Of a DNA stretch of 64,000 nucleotides, positions 8,221 through 17,021 are shown one piece after another. Each line of letters opens with the position of its first letter. Position 1 is the stretch's first letter. Under the pieces are notes generated by a model that worked only from the letters and a program-made list of their open reading frames with translations, ran no database searches and was not told the origin of the DNA. Position numbers and translations under genes: made by a program. Origin of the DNA: Streptomyces sp. NBC_00259 (GTDB lineage Bacteria > Actinomycetota > Actinomycetes > Streptomycetales > Streptomycetaceae); NCBI RefSeq assembly GCF_036181745.1, contig NZ_CP108080.1, positions 4,963,501 through 5,027,500 of the forward strand, given 5' to 3'.

Positions 8221-9918
8221 TTACGGCAGGTTGTGGACGTGCGGTCCGACCGCGTTGGACCAGGCGTTTCCGGCCGTCGCGTCCCAGTTCGTCGACCAGG
8301 TCATCGCACCGCGCAGCGACGGGTACGTCCGCGAGGGCTTGAACGAACCGCAGTTGGTGCCGCGGGTCAGGCAGTCCAGCGCGTTCTTCACGATCTGCGG
8401 ATCGACGTACCCGCTGCCCGCGCCTCGGGTGGACGCCGGGACACCGAGGCCGACCTGCGACGGGTCGAGACCGCCCTCGAGCTGGATGCAGGCGAGCGCG
8501 GTGAGGAAGTCCACCGAGCCCTGGGAGTAGACCTTCTGGTCGCAGCCGAGCATCGAACCGCTGTTGTAGTACTGCATGTTGACGACCGTGAGGATGTCCT
8601 TCACCGCGAGCGCGGTCTTGAAGTACTCCGTGCCGGTGTTCTGCATGTCGATGGTCTGCGGCGCCATCGTCAGGACGAGCGAGGAGCCCGCCTTCTGCGA
8701 CAGCTGGCGCAGCGCCTTCGTCAGATAGGTGGAGTTGATGCCGTGCTCGAGGTCGATGTCGACACCGGTGAAGCCGTACTGCTGCATCAGTGACCAGGCG
8801 CTGTTGGCGAAGGCGGTCGCGGAGGCGTCACTGTTGATGGTGACGTTGCCCTTCTCGCCGCCGACCGAGATGATCACCGACTTGCCGGCGCTCTTCTTCG
8901 CGCTGATGTCGCTCTTGAACTCGTCCACCGAGCCGTAGCCGACGGCCGGGTCCAGATTGAAGGTGATCTCACCGGGCGTCGCCGTCGAGTCGGCGAACGA
9001 CACCGCGATGATGTCGTACTGCGACTGCACGTCGCGCAGCTTCTGCACGGTGGCGCCGTTGTTGAAGTTCTGCCAGTAGCCGGTCAGCGCGTGCCTCGGC
9101 ACGGCCGGGTTGCCCGTGCCGCCGCCGTTGGTCGTCGTCCCGGTCACCGCCGCGGACTTCGGTGACTCCCCGGCGGCGTTCGTCGCGCTCACCTGGAACT
9201 GGTACGACGTCGACGCCGCCAGCCCCGTCACGGTGGACGAGGTCCCGGTCACCGACTGGACCTTGGCGCCGTTGCGGTACACGTTGTAGCCGGTCGCGCC
9301 GGAGGCGCCGTTCCAGCTCAGCGCCACGGACGACGAGGTCACCGCACCGACGGCCAGCCCACCGGGGGTCGGCGGCACCACCGGGTCGGGGTCACCGCCG
9401 CCGCCCCCGTCCGGCCCGAACACCGAGACGTCGTCGGCGTAGTAGGCCGCCTGTCCGTACCAGCCGTGGGTGTAGACGGTCACCGACGTCGTGCTCGCGC
9501 CCGTCGTGAAGCTGGTGCTCAGCTGCGACCAGCCGGAGCCGCCAGGTGTCCAGGTCGACACGTCGGACGTCCCGGTCCCGCTCGCGCCGAGGTACACGTA
9601 CGAGCCCTGGACCCAGGCGCTCAGCTGGTACGTCGAGTTGGGCTTCACCGTCACGGTCTGCGAACACTTCGCGTGGTCCTGGCCGCTGGGCGTGCCCCTG
9701 AGCGCCGAAGTCCCGCTGCGCACGGGCGAGGACACCGCGGCCCCGCTCCCGGCGGAACAGGTCCAGTTGGCGAGTCCCGACTCGAACCCGGCGTTCTTCG
9801 CGTTGTTCACATCGGCGGCCACCGCGGTGCCCGCGCCGCCGGCCAGCCCGAGTCCGGCGCCCACGGCCAGCGCCAGGACTCCGCCGAGCCATCTCCGTCT
9901 GCGTGTGGTGCGTTCCAC
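8221..9918 (-). CDS. Secreted GH18 chitinase with N-terminal carbohydrate-binding and FnIII domains
   Basis: 565 aa from a GTG at 9918 with GGAGG seven bases upstream. The signal peptide runs to AVAADVN (about 35). Residues 36-168 form a carbohydrate-binding jelly-roll; 182-262 a fibronectin type III domain (PPTPGGLAVGAVTSSSVALSW); about 275-560 the GH18 barrel. The catalytic motif reads TGVDIDLE (384-391): the general acid Glu391 and the two Asps before it are present, while the first Asp of the DGxDxDxE motif is Thr. It hydrolyses beta-1,4-GlcNAc chains outside the cell. The upstream region carries the chitinase direct repeats and a TTGACA promoter, indicating chitin induction through DasR. 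Confidence 0.95.
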   Translation of the reverse strand: MERTTRRRRWLGGVLALAVGAGLGLAGGAGTAVAADVNNAKNAGFESGLANWTCSAGSGAAVSSPVRSGTSALRGTPSGQDHAKCSQTVTVKPNSTYQLSAWVQGSYVYLGASGTGTSDVSTWTPGGSGWSQLSTSFTTGASTTSVTVYTHGWYGQAAYYADDVSVFGPDGGGGGDPDPVVPPTPGGLAVGAVTSSSVALSWNGASGATGYNVYRNGAKVQSVTGTSSTVTGLAASTSYQFQVSATNAAGESPKSAAVTGTTTNGGGTGNPAVPRHALTGYWQNFNNGATVQKLRDVQSQYDIIAVSFADSTATPGEITFNLDPAVGYGSVDEFKSDISAKKSAGKSVIISVGGEKGNVTINSDASATAFANSAWSLMQQYGFTGVDIDLEHGINSTYLTKALRQLSQKAGSSLVLTMAPQTIDMQNTGTEYFKTALAVKDILTVVNMQYYNSGSMLGCDQKVYSQGSVDFLTALACIQLEGGLDPSQVGLGVPASTRGAGSGYVDPQIVKNALDCLTRGTNCGSFKPSRTYPSLRGAMTWSTNWDATAGNAWSNAVGPHVHNLP

Positions 9919-10003
9919 TTTGCTGCCTCCGTGGGGGAGTTGGGGGAGAGGAGAGAGGGGAGGGAGGACGTACGGGAACGGTGGCCACCGCTTGGCGTAA
10001 AGC

Positions 10004-10033
10004 TGGTCCAGACCAATCCGGTTGTCAAGACCT
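10004..10033 (-). promoter_or_regulatory. Chitinase promoter with DasR-type (dre) 12-bp direct repeats
   Basis: TGGTCCAGACCA (10004-10015) matches the palindromic DasR/chitinase box TGGTCYAGACCW, and a second degenerate copy TTGTCAAGACCT (10022-10033) lies 18 bp away, the paired 12-bp repeats known from Streptomyces chitinase promoters. On the minus strand a perfect -35 TTGACA (10028-10023) is followed after 17 nt by CAGCTT as -10, so the operator sits inside the promoter, as expected for repression by the GntR regulator DasR. Confidence 0.8.
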
Positions 10034-10108
10034 CTGGCGGAAGGTCGTATACGAAAGGGCCCGGTCCCCACCGGACCGAGCCCTGCCCGTCGAGCGTCCC
10101 TGCGGCGC

Positions 10109-10555
10109 TCAGCCGTCCTCCTGCAAACGGTCCGCCGCGCACCCCACCACACACCCCACGACCAGCACCGCGTTCGACATCAGCAGCCCCTCGAACGCCA
10201 GTTGCTCCCACTGCACCGCCATGTTCAGCAGCTGCGCCGCCACCGGCACGGTGAGCGCCGCCGTCAGATGCCGCGGCGTGGAGTACCGGTACGGGTCCCC
10301 GTGGATGCGGGCCGCGGCCCAGGCGGCGAGTGCGATGCACACGGCGTTCGGCAGATGGATCAACAGCAGACGGCCGCCGAACGTCTCCATCCGCGATGCC
10401 GTCGCCACGTGCTCGTACACGACCGTGGCCTGTACGTACTCGGTGAACACCAGAACGACGACTCCGGCCGCCCAGGCGCGCACGAGCGCGAGCACTCCCG
10501 CTCCGCGCCCCTCGTCCCGCCGGGCCGGTGCCCCGGGATAGCCGTACCTCGTCAT
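10109..10555 (-). CDS. Small four-TM membrane protein, last gene of the 12.8-kb minus operon
   Basis: 148 aa. The start codon at 10555 overlaps the stop of the preceding lipoprotein gene (ATGA), so it is translationally coupled. A cytosolic Arg/Gly-rich N-terminus precedes four predicted membrane segments (about 22-42, 60-82, 95-115, 120-142). No conserved catalytic motif is recognised. Its place behind a pilin-like secreted protein and a lipoprotein suggests a membrane partner of that system, but this is only context. Confidence 0.65.
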   Translation of the reverse strand: MTRYGYPGAPARRDEGRGAGVLALVRAWAAGVVVLVFTEYVQATVVYEHVATASRMETFGGRLLLIHLPNAVCIALAAWAAARIHGDPYRYSTPRHLTAALTVPVAAQLLNMAVQWEQLAFEGLLMSNAVLVVGCVVGCAADRLQEDG

Positions 10556-11217
10556 CCGCGCACCGTGACCGACTCGATGATCCTCTTCAGGTCGTCGTCC
10601 CCGAGCCGCCCCTGCACCGCGTCGACACGGACCGCGTACGCCTTCCTGTCCGCGTCGAGACCCGCGACGATCACGCCGCCGACCCGGTCCCCCTTCACCG
10701 TGAACGCGAAGTCGATCCGCCGGGCCTGAGACCTCCCGCCCTCCGGGCCGGCGACCGTGATCTCCTTCTGGCCCTTGAGCGTGGAGCCCAGCGCGATCCC
10801 GGCCTCGGCGCCGATCGCCGCCTCCTCGGCCGAGTCGGCCTCGGTGAAGCCCAGCTGCACGGTGATCGTGCCGACCACCCGGCCGCCCTCGCTCAGAGTG
10901 GCCGCCGCCGCGTTGAACCTGCTGCGGCCGGCGTCGCCCTGCTCCTTGAACGCGGGCGGATGGGCGACCGTGACGGCGGCGGTCTCCAGGACCCCCCAGC
11001 CCTCGGGTGCCGTCCCGGCCCGCGCCCCCGACCCGCACGCGGCGGTGCCCAGCAGGGCCACGGTCAGGGATGCGGTCAGGGACGCGGCCGAGAGCAGCCG
11101 CCCGGCGGTTCTTCTCGCGGTGCTCAGGGCCCCGGCGTTCGTGGCGTGGGTGCTCGTCGCGCCGGGGTTCGTGGCGCGGGTGCTCGTCGCGTCGGCGCTC
11201 ATGGCGTCGGTACCCAT
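10552..11217 (-). CDS. Putative lipoprotein, middle gene of the pilin-like operon
   Basis: About 221 aa if the ATG at 11217 is used; AGGAG lies 10 bases upstream. ATGs at 11202 and 11271 are possible, the latter overlapping the upstream gene. The first 35 residues are low-complexity A/T/S/N repeats (ATSTRATNPG, ATSTHATNAG); then a hydrophobic signal ends in LLGTAAC, a weak lipobox with Cys at about 61. The mature part is an alpha/beta domain with no recognised family. It is translationally coupled to the next gene. The repeat-bearing N-terminus makes the start uncertain. Confidence 0.6.
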   Translation of the reverse strand: MGTDAMSADATSTRATNPGATSTHATNAGALSTARRTAGRLLSAASLTASLTVALLGTAACGSGARAGTAPEGWGVLETAAVTVAHPPAFKEQGDAGRSRFNAAAATLSEGGRVVGTITVQLGFTEADSAEEAAIGAEAGIALGSTLKGQKEITVAGPEGGRSQARRIDFAFTVKGDRVGGVIVAGLDADRKAYAVRVDAVQGRLGDDDLKRIIESVTVRG

Positions 11218-11242
11218 GGCCTCGGTGCTCCTGTCGCCGGGA

Positions 11243-12784
11243 TCAGCTCGCACAGTAGCTGTACGGGACATAGCTGCGGCCACCTCCCTGTGGCGCGCCC
11301 AGGAACTCCGCGTCATCGAGGATCTCCTCCCTCTTCTCGGTGGAGACCGAGAAGCCGAGACTCAGTCCCAGGTTGAGCTCGAAGCCGTACTCCGCCGCAT
11401 CGGTCAGGCCCGTGTACGTCGTCCGGCTCGACAGCCCCTCGTCGAAGAGCAGCTGTCCGAACGGGTCGTCGTTCCCGGGCCGCTTCGTCGGCGAGTGGTC
11501 GCCGAACATGTAGCTGAAGGGCGCCGCGTACTGCCCGTTCCCGTCCAGCCACTGCTGGGCGATCGCGCGCTGCTTCGCGCCCTCGGCGCCCGGCGGGAGG
11601 ACGACGGAGTCGGTGACGACCTCGATGCCCGTCTCCTGGTCGCTGCCCTTGGCCGAGCCGCTTCCGCCGCGTTTGTCGGAGCCCTCCTTGCCGTTGTCTC
11701 CGCCGACCTTCACCCCGTCCTTGGTGGCACCCTTCTCGACCGTCCGCGTCATGTCGATCCGCAGCAGCTCGCCGGTCCTCTTGTCGTGGGTGACGGTGAT
11801 GGTCCCCGTCCGGGTCGTCGTCGCGGACGCCTCTCCGCCGAGGGGGCCTGCCTCGTACCCGGCCTTGGTGCCGTACTCGACCGACGCGCTGTAGGTGTAC
11901 GACTTGGTGCCCTTGAACTCGTTGTCGGTCCAGGTCGCCTCGGGGGAGAACCTGAAGTTCCCGCCGAGCGTGGCGCTGAGCTTCCGTTCGTCGCCGGCCG
12001 ACAGCTTGAGCCCGCCGGCCGCACCGGCCTCGATGCCGACCTTGCCGTAGCTGATGTGCCGGTTGCCGAGCTGCTCGTCGATGCGGTTGCGCAGCTTCTC
12101 CTCCTCGGCCATCGGGCCCTTGCCGAAGAGGTAGAGGATGCTGTTCCCGAGCCCGCCGCCCCGGGCGCCCGCGTGCCGGTTGGTCAGCTCGTAGGTCTTC
12201 AGGCTCTCGATGTCGTCGCGGAAGGACTTCGCGTCCGCCTCGCTGTCGAACACCCAGGTGTCCCCGTTGGTGACCTTGATCCCGGCGCCCAGCTCGACCT
12301 TGTCGGAGCCGAACCTGCCGACCTTGGCGCCCGGCTTCCAGTCCTTCTTGGCGGCGATCGAGGCGGCGTCGGTGAACGTCATCAGGACCTGCTGGTCGTT
12401 CTCGTCGACCGTTCCGTCCCTGTTGACGTCGGTCTTGGCCCGGTACGTCTGCTGCTGGAAGCCGTACTCCTCGCCCCACTCGATGAACAGCAGCTTGCCC
12501 TTGGCGCCGGCCTTGTCGCTGACCGACGAGATCTGGCACAGCGCGGGCTCGTAGTCGGCGTCGGTCCTCGGGGCCGCCTCGTCCTGGCCGCTGCCGTCGC
12601 CGGTGCCGCAGGAGCCGCCGAAGGTGACCAGGCAGCGCAGCTTCTCGGCGATGGTCCCGTCGATCCCGGTGCCGACGAGTGCACCGATCACGGCGGCGGA
12701 GACGACGATGACGCCCACGTACTCCGTGGCCGTGGCGCCCCGGTCGCGTCTCGGGTGGCGTCTGCGGGCGGACCCCTGCTCCAT
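11243..12784 (-). CDS. Flp-pilin-like N-terminus fused to a large secreted domain
   Basis: 513 aa from an ATG at 12784 with GAGGGGG seven bases upstream. Residues 1-15 are basic; GATATEYVGVIVV (16-28) opens a class III prepilin signal and hydrophobic helix matching the Flp pilin at 23344. Two cysteines follow at 51 and 59. Residues 60-513 are a hydrophilic, largely beta-looking region with DVNRDGTVDEND (119-130), an EF-hand/dockerin-like calcium loop. No toxin domain is recognised. A shared palindromic promoter box lies upstream at 12882-12898. Prepilin peptidase would cleave after Gly16. It heads an operon with a lipoprotein and a membrane protein; surface display by the Tad apparatus is inferred. 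Confidence 0.75.
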   Translation of the reverse strand: MEQGSARRRHPRRDRGATATEYVGVIVVSAAVIGALVGTGIDGTIAEKLRCLVTFGGSCGTGDGSGQDEAAPRTDADYEPALCQISSVSDKAGAKGKLLFIEWGEEYGFQQQTYRAKTDVNRDGTVDENDQQVLMTFTDAASIAAKKDWKPGAKVGRFGSDKVELGAGIKVTNGDTWVFDSEADAKSFRDDIESLKTYELTNRHAGARGGGLGNSILYLFGKGPMAEEEKLRNRIDEQLGNRHISYGKVGIEAGAAGGLKLSAGDERKLSATLGGNFRFSPEATWTDNEFKGTKSYTYSASVEYGTKAGYEAGPLGGEASATTTRTGTITVTHDKRTGELLRIDMTRTVEKGATKDGVKVGGDNGKEGSDKRGGSGSAKGSDQETGIEVVTDSVVLPPGAEGAKQRAIAQQWLDGNGQYAAPFSYMFGDHSPTKRPGNDDPFGQLLFDEGLSSRTTYTGLTDAAEYGFELNLGLSLGFSVSTEKREEILDDAEFLGAPQGGGRSYVPYSYCAS

Positions 12785-13207
12785 GCCGTACCCCCTCGGA
12801 CCGTCGAGCCCGTTCCTGTCACCGATGCCGCTTTCGGCACCGACCGGATTCGGACGCTACGGAAGGCCGGCGGCAGCGGCGTGGGTCCTGGGGCCCCATT
12901 CCGGGCCCAGAGGGCCTGTTGGGCCCTTGTGAGGGTGAACCCGGGAGGAATTCGCAGAATCGAAGGAACGATTCCTGAAATCCCTTCCCTGATACGGGAG
13001 TTAACCTCTGGCCGCTTCGTCCGGTTTGGCCGGTGAGTATTGCGTGAGGGTTGGGGCACTGCGTCTCGAAAGCTGTTCTCTGCCCTGTAGGACGTGGATA
13101 AAGTGCTGGTGCAGGAGGAGTACGCAGACCAGTCACGGAGCAGTACGGAGCAGTAGGGATCTGCGGTCGCCGTCACGACGGCGACCGAAGCTGAACGGGG
13201 AATCAGC
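12785..13207. other. Intergenic control region between the divergent pilin-like operon and the tad locus
   Basis: 423 bp without a gene. It holds the box promoter of the minus-strand operon (12854-12898), further GGGCCC copies at about 12903 and 12921, an inverted repeat GAATCG-N6-CGATTC (12957-12974) and the untranslated leader of the gene at 13208, whose GTG is preceded by GGGGAA. TAAAGT at 13099-13104 is a possible plus-strand -10. Confidence 0.6.
12854..12898 (-). promoter_or_regulatory. Box promoter A (palindromic GGGCCC box plus TAGCGT)
   Basis: On the minus strand TGGGGCCCCAGGACCCA (12898-12882) is followed 22 nt later by TAGCGT (12859-12854). This is the same layout as at 23190, 30516, 33826, 37666 and 39053. 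The half GGACCCA is intact; the left half has one extra G. A leader of about 62 nt follows to the ATG at 12784. Confidence 0.7.
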
Positions 13208-14086
13208 GTGCCGACCGCAATTGCTGTGACCAGCGCCGATCTGGTGCTACCGCCGACCGACCGCCAGACGCCCACCGCGGCGCTGCTGCACTCGCCGGAC
13301 GCCCAGCCGCTCGATGCCGCGCTCGCCGACATGCAGGTCCTGGTGGAGCAGAACGGCTATGTGATCGCCCTCTACCCCGCCTCCATCCCCGCCGCCCACG
13401 AGCGCAGACTGCACACCGTCCGCTCGGTCCTGGAGAGCGACCGCATCGCGCTCCTCAAACTCGATCTGCCGCCGCTCGGGGTGTCCGTCCTGGTCCGCCA
13501 GCTCAGGCAGCTGTCCATCTGTGACTTCAGTGCGGGGGTCGTCGCCTCCGCCGCACGGCTCCTGTCGCACTACATCTACGCGGGCGCGCTGCTCAACTCG
13601 GTCACCAAGCTCGACCGTGTACCGGTGAGCCTCAAGTCGCACGCCAAGTCCTGGGTGCCGGGCTCGCAGTTCGGGGTCGTGGCCAACCCCACCCCACAGC
13701 TGATCAGAATCGGCAACGGAGACCTCACCGGGCCCGAGTTCGCCACACAGCTTCTGGTGGCAAAAGGGCATCTGCAGTCGGAATGGGTGAAATCCACCCT
13801 GGCTCCCGCGTGGCAGGTCCAGGGAATGCAGGAGACGGCGTTGCCGGCCGATTCACCGCGCTGGTGGGGAACGCCCCGGATGGTCGAATTCGCCGCCTTT
13901 CTCCCTGATATCTCCGTCATCTATCAGCTGGTTTCCTCGGTACGACGGGAGGTGTGCACCTGGTGCGGCATCGAACTCATCGGTGACCGCTGCGGATTCT
14001 GCTCGGCACCGCTCGCGGCAGTCGAGAACCGAACGCACGCCACGGGTGTCCTAGGCCAAGGAACACCGATGAACCACGGGTCGTAA
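13208..14086 (+). CDS. Conserved protein of unknown function at the head of the tad locus, C-terminal zinc ribbon
   Basis: 292 aa from a GTG with GGGGAA upstream. No signal peptide. The N-terminal half is an alpha/beta region (residues about 25-115, LLKLDLPPLGVSVLVRQLRQ); the C-terminus has CTWCGIELIGDRCGFC (about 252-267), a four-Cys zinc ribbon. It is followed by cpaB 149 bp later and is the first gene of the tad locus, so a regulatory or assembly role in the pilus is plausible. I do not recognise a named family. Confidence 0.65.
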   Translation: MPTAIAVTSADLVLPPTDRQTPTAALLHSPDAQPLDAALADMQVLVEQNGYVIALYPASIPAAHERRLHTVRSVLESDRIALLKLDLPPLGVSVLVRQLRQLSICDFSAGVVASAARLLSHYIYAGALLNSVTKLDRVPVSLKSHAKSWVPGSQFGVVANPTPQLIRIGNGDLTGPEFATQLLVAKGHLQSEWVKSTLAPAWQVQGMQETALPADSPRWWGTPRMVEFAAFLPDISVIYQLVSSVRREVCTWCGIELIGDRCGFCSAPLAAVENRTHATGVLGQGTPMNHGS

Positions 14087-14235
14087 GGCGCCGCCGGGGC
14101 GGTACGCACGGACCGATGGCGGCCCGGCTGCCCCGGCCGTACGCGCCCGCACCGCACCGCACCTACCGGTCCGCCCGCCAGTCCGCGTATCCGTCCGCTC
14201 GTCAGCCCACGTCTCCCAACGAGGTTGCCCCGCTC

Positions 14236-14946
14236 ATGAATTCACGCCAACGCCGCGGCATCATCCTTCTGCTCCTCTCGGTCCTGTGCGCCTTCGGCGC
14301 GTTCGCCGGTGTGCTCTCGGTGATCAGCGACGTGAATTCCAAGGTCGGGCCCGAGGTGGACGCCTACCGGGTCAAGTCGGATGTCGCCCCGTACCAGGCC
14401 CTGCAGCCCGGCCAGTTCGAGAAGATAAAGATCCCCAAGCGCTGGCTCTCCAAGAACGCGGTGACCGATGTGTCGGTCGTCGGCGGCAAGGTGGCGGTCA
14501 CCCAGCTCAAGAAGGGCTCGCTGCTCCAGGACGACATGTTCGTCAAGCGGCCCGAACTCGACCGGGACGAGCAGGAGATCGCCATCATGATCGATGCCGC
14601 GACCGGTGTCGCGGGCAAGATCAGAGCGGGTGACGCCGTCAACATCTACGCCACGTTCCCGGCCGACGACCAGGGTGGGGTCAAGGCCCAGTCGCGCGTC
14701 ATCGTCCCCAACGCCCGGGTGCTCGACGTCGGCCGGCTCACCGCGCTCGAGCCCAAGGAGGACGACCGCCGCGGCACCCTGCGCGAGGCCGTCCCGATCA
14801 CCTTCGCTCTGACGACCAAGGATGCCCAACGTGTGGCGTACGCCGAATCGTTCGCGGTGAACGTGCGGCTCGCGCTGCTCGCCGCCGGCGGTTCGACGCA
14901 GCTGCGCCCGGGAGAGGGCACCTACACCCTCGAAGGGGACAAGTGA
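14236..14946 (+). CDS. cpaB: Flp pilus assembly protein CpaB/RcpC
   Basis: 236 aa from the ATG at 14236; an ATG 40 codons upstream would add a Pro/Arg-rich tail before the membrane segment. Residues 8-30 are one membrane anchor; about 42-105 form the SAF domain (VAPYQALQPGQFEKIKIP), and about 115-200 the RcpC-type domain (GVAGKIRAGDAVNIYATF). CpaB/RcpC is a periplasmic or cell-wall-side component of the Tad pilus. It is followed after 7 bp by cpaE, consistent with an operon. Confidence 0.85.
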   Translation: MNSRQRRGIILLLLSVLCAFGAFAGVLSVISDVNSKVGPEVDAYRVKSDVAPYQALQPGQFEKIKIPKRWLSKNAVTDVSVVGGKVAVTQLKKGSLLQDDMFVKRPELDRDEQEIAIMIDAATGVAGKIRAGDAVNIYATFPADDQGGVKAQSRVIVPNARVLDVGRLTALEPKEDDRRGTLREAVPITFALTTKDAQRVAYAESFAVNVRLALLAAGGSTQLRPGEGTYTLEGDK

Positions 14947-14953
14947 GAGCCGG

Positions 14954-16195
14954 ATGACGACCAGAATCCTCCCGGCCGTCGGTGACGCCGACGCCGTCCG
15001 ATCCATCACCACCCTGCTCGGCCAGCTCCCCGAGGCGGAGCCGGCCGGGCCGGTCGGTGACTCCACCTCGCTGATCGACACCCTGGCGCGGCTCGCCACC
15101 GAGTCGATCGACGAGCTCCCGGAGGTCGTCCTCGTCCACGAGCGGATCGGACCGGTACCGGCACTCGAACTGATCCGGGAGGTGGCCCTCCGCTTCCCTG
15201 CCGTCGGCGTCATCCTCGTCACCGCGGACGCGAGCCCCGGCCTGTACTCGGCCGCGATGGACTCCGGGGCACGGGGCCTCGTCGGCCTGCCGATCTCCTA
15301 CGAGGAGCTGGTCCAGCGCGTACAGGCCGCAGCCGCCTGGTCCGTCGGCGTGCGACGCCATCTGGGCTCCGGCGGCGACGTGTTCACCGGCCCGGGCGGC
15401 ACCGTCGTCACCGTCAGCGGCGCCAAGGGCGGCGTCGGCACCACCGTCACCGCCGTACAGCTCGCCCTCGCCGCCAGGGCCTCGGGCAGGACCGTCGCCC
15501 TGGCCGACCTCGACCTGCAGTCCGGCGACGTCGCCTCGTACCTGGACGTGCAGTTCCGCCGCTCGATCGTCGATCTGTCCGGCATCCAGGACCTCTCGCC
15601 ACGGGTCCTCCAGGACGCGGTCTACGCCCATGAGAGCGGGATAGGGCTGCTGCTGGCACCGGGGGAGGGCGAACGCGGCGAGGAGGTCACCGACCGGTCG
15701 GTGCGGCAGATCGTCAGCGCCCTGCGCAACCGCTACGAAGTGGTGATCGTCGACTGCGGCAGCTACATGAACGGCGCCAACGCGGCGGCGATCGAAATGG
15801 CCGACACGACGCTGCTCGTCACGACCCCGGACGTGGTCGCGGTGCGGGCGGCCAAGCGCATGGTCCGGCTCTGGGACCGCCTCCAGATCCGCAAGGCGGA
15901 GGAGACGGTGACCGTCGTCAACCGGTACGTACGCAACACGGAGATACAGCCGGCACTGGTCGAGAGGATCACCTCGACCCGGGTGTCCAAGGTCGTGATC
16001 CCCGCCAACTTCAAGGAACTGCAGGCCCTCGTCGACGCGGGCCGGATGCAGGACCTGGAGGCCAAGTCCACGGTCAAGCAGGCGCTGTGGGGGCTGGCGG
16101 GAGAACTGGGACTCGTGAAGACGAGTGAAGCACCGCAGAAACAGGGCAAGTTGAGGAGCGACCGGGGTGCGCTGGGCATCCGGCGCCGGACCTGA
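14954..16195 (+). CDS. cpaE: Tad localisation ATPase CpaE/TadZ
   Basis: 413 aa. Residues 1-130 form an atypical receiver-like domain; the MinD/ParA ATPase follows from about 150 with P-loop SGAKGGVGTT (155-164). The usual KGGVGKT lysine is Thr, as is common in TadZ/CpaE, and the signature Lys158 is retained. Switch-type motifs DLDLQSGD and VIVDCGSYM are present. TadZ-type proteins position the pilus machinery in the cell; in Streptomyces they are sometimes annotated as septum-site determining proteins. It lies 7 bp after cpaB and 29 bp before a TadE gene. Confidence 0.9.
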   Translation: MTTRILPAVGDADAVRSITTLLGQLPEAEPAGPVGDSTSLIDTLARLATESIDELPEVVLVHERIGPVPALELIREVALRFPAVGVILVTADASPGLYSAAMDSGARGLVGLPISYEELVQRVQAAAAWSVGVRRHLGSGGDVFTGPGGTVVTVSGAKGGVGTTVTAVQLALAARASGRTVALADLDLQSGDVASYLDVQFRRSIVDLSGIQDLSPRVLQDAVYAHESGIGLLLAPGEGERGEEVTDRSVRQIVSALRNRYEVVIVDCGSYMNGANAAAIEMADTTLLVTTPDVVAVRAAKRMVRLWDRLQIRKAEETVTVVNRYVRNTEIQPALVERITSTRVSKVVIPANFKELQALVDAGRMQDLEAKSTVKQALWGLAGELGLVKTSEAPQKQGKLRSDRGALGIRRRT

Positions 16196-16224
16196 ACGAC
16201 GAAACGAGGGGGCGAGTTGAAGCG

Positions 16225-16611
16225 ATGCGCATCGCGGTGGTTACCGACTGGCGAGATGACCGCGGGCAGACCGCGGTGGAGTTCACCGGGATGGTGCCGA
16301 TCATCCTGGCGACCCTGATCCTGCTGTGGCAGGCGGCCCTCGTCGGGTACACGTTCTCGCTGGCGGGCAACGCGGCGGACGAAGGCGCGCGGGCCGGCGC
16401 CGTGGCGGGCTTGGGCTCGGGCCCGGCGTGCGAGGCGGCGGCGCGGAAGAAGCTTCCCGACGCGTGGCAGGCCGGCGATACCGAATGCCAGAGGAAGGGC
16501 AACGGCCTCTTCGAGGCCCGGGTGGACCTCAAAGCGCCCTTCCTCTTCCCCGGCTTCGTCGACATCCCGATCCCTGTCGATGGGCGGGCCTCCGCCGTGT
16601 GGGAGGACTGA
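16225..16611 (+). CDS. TadE-like pseudopilin 1
   Basis: 128 aa. The short basic leader WRDDRG is followed by QTAVEFTGMVPIILATLILL, a class III pilin signal (cleavage after Gly14, Glu at +5) and a single membrane helix, then about 90 extracytoplasmic residues with two cysteines (70 and 87). This is the TadE/pseudopilin layout. It is separated by 3 bp from a second TadE-like gene. Confidence 0.88.
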   Translation: MRIAVVTDWRDDRGQTAVEFTGMVPIILATLILLWQAALVGYTFSLAGNAADEGARAGAVAGLGSGPACEAAARKKLPDAWQAGDTECQRKGNGLFEARVDLKAPFLFPGFVDIPIPVDGRASAVWED

Positions 16612-16614
16612 GCC

Positions 16615-16989
16615 ATGCGGAAGCGCATACTCCGGCTTCGTAAGGAAGGCGACCGGGGCCAGACCGCCCTCGAGTACGTCGGCTGGATCCCCTTCCTTCT
16701 CCTGATCGCGCTCGCGGCCATCCAGCTCGGCCTCGCCGCGTACGCCGTTCAGCAGGCGGGTACGGGGGCGCGGGCGGCGGCTCGCAGCGAATCGATCGGG
16801 AACGGTGGCGGCGGGCAGGCGGGCAAGGAGGCGATGAGCGACTGGGTGGCCGGTAGAACCCAGATCGACCGCAGTGGTTGGGGTGAGGAAGTCACCATGA
16901 CCGCCCGCGTCACCATCCCGTCCATCATCCCCGGCATCGACGACTTCGGCGAGGCCACTCGTTCCGCGACCATGCCCGTCACCGACTGA
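16615..16989 (+). CDS. TadE/TadF-like pseudopilin 2
   Basis: 124 aa. The leader RLRKEGDRG is followed by QTALEYVGWIPFLLLIALAA, a prepilin-peptidase site and helix, then AAARS and an extracytoplasmic tail without cysteines. It is the second TadE-like pseudopilin, coupled to the first by a 3-bp gap. The EYVG signature recurs in the Flp pilin and in the three pilin-fused proteins of this window. Confidence 0.88.
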   Translation: MRKRILRLRKEGDRGQTALEYVGWIPFLLLIALAAIQLGLAAYAVQQAGTGARAAARSESIGNGGGGQAGKEAMSDWVAGRTQIDRSGWGEEVTMTARVTIPSIIPGIDDFGEATRSATMPVTD

Positions 16990-17021
16990 CCACCCGAGCA
17001 CATCCGTAAGGAGTCGAGCAC

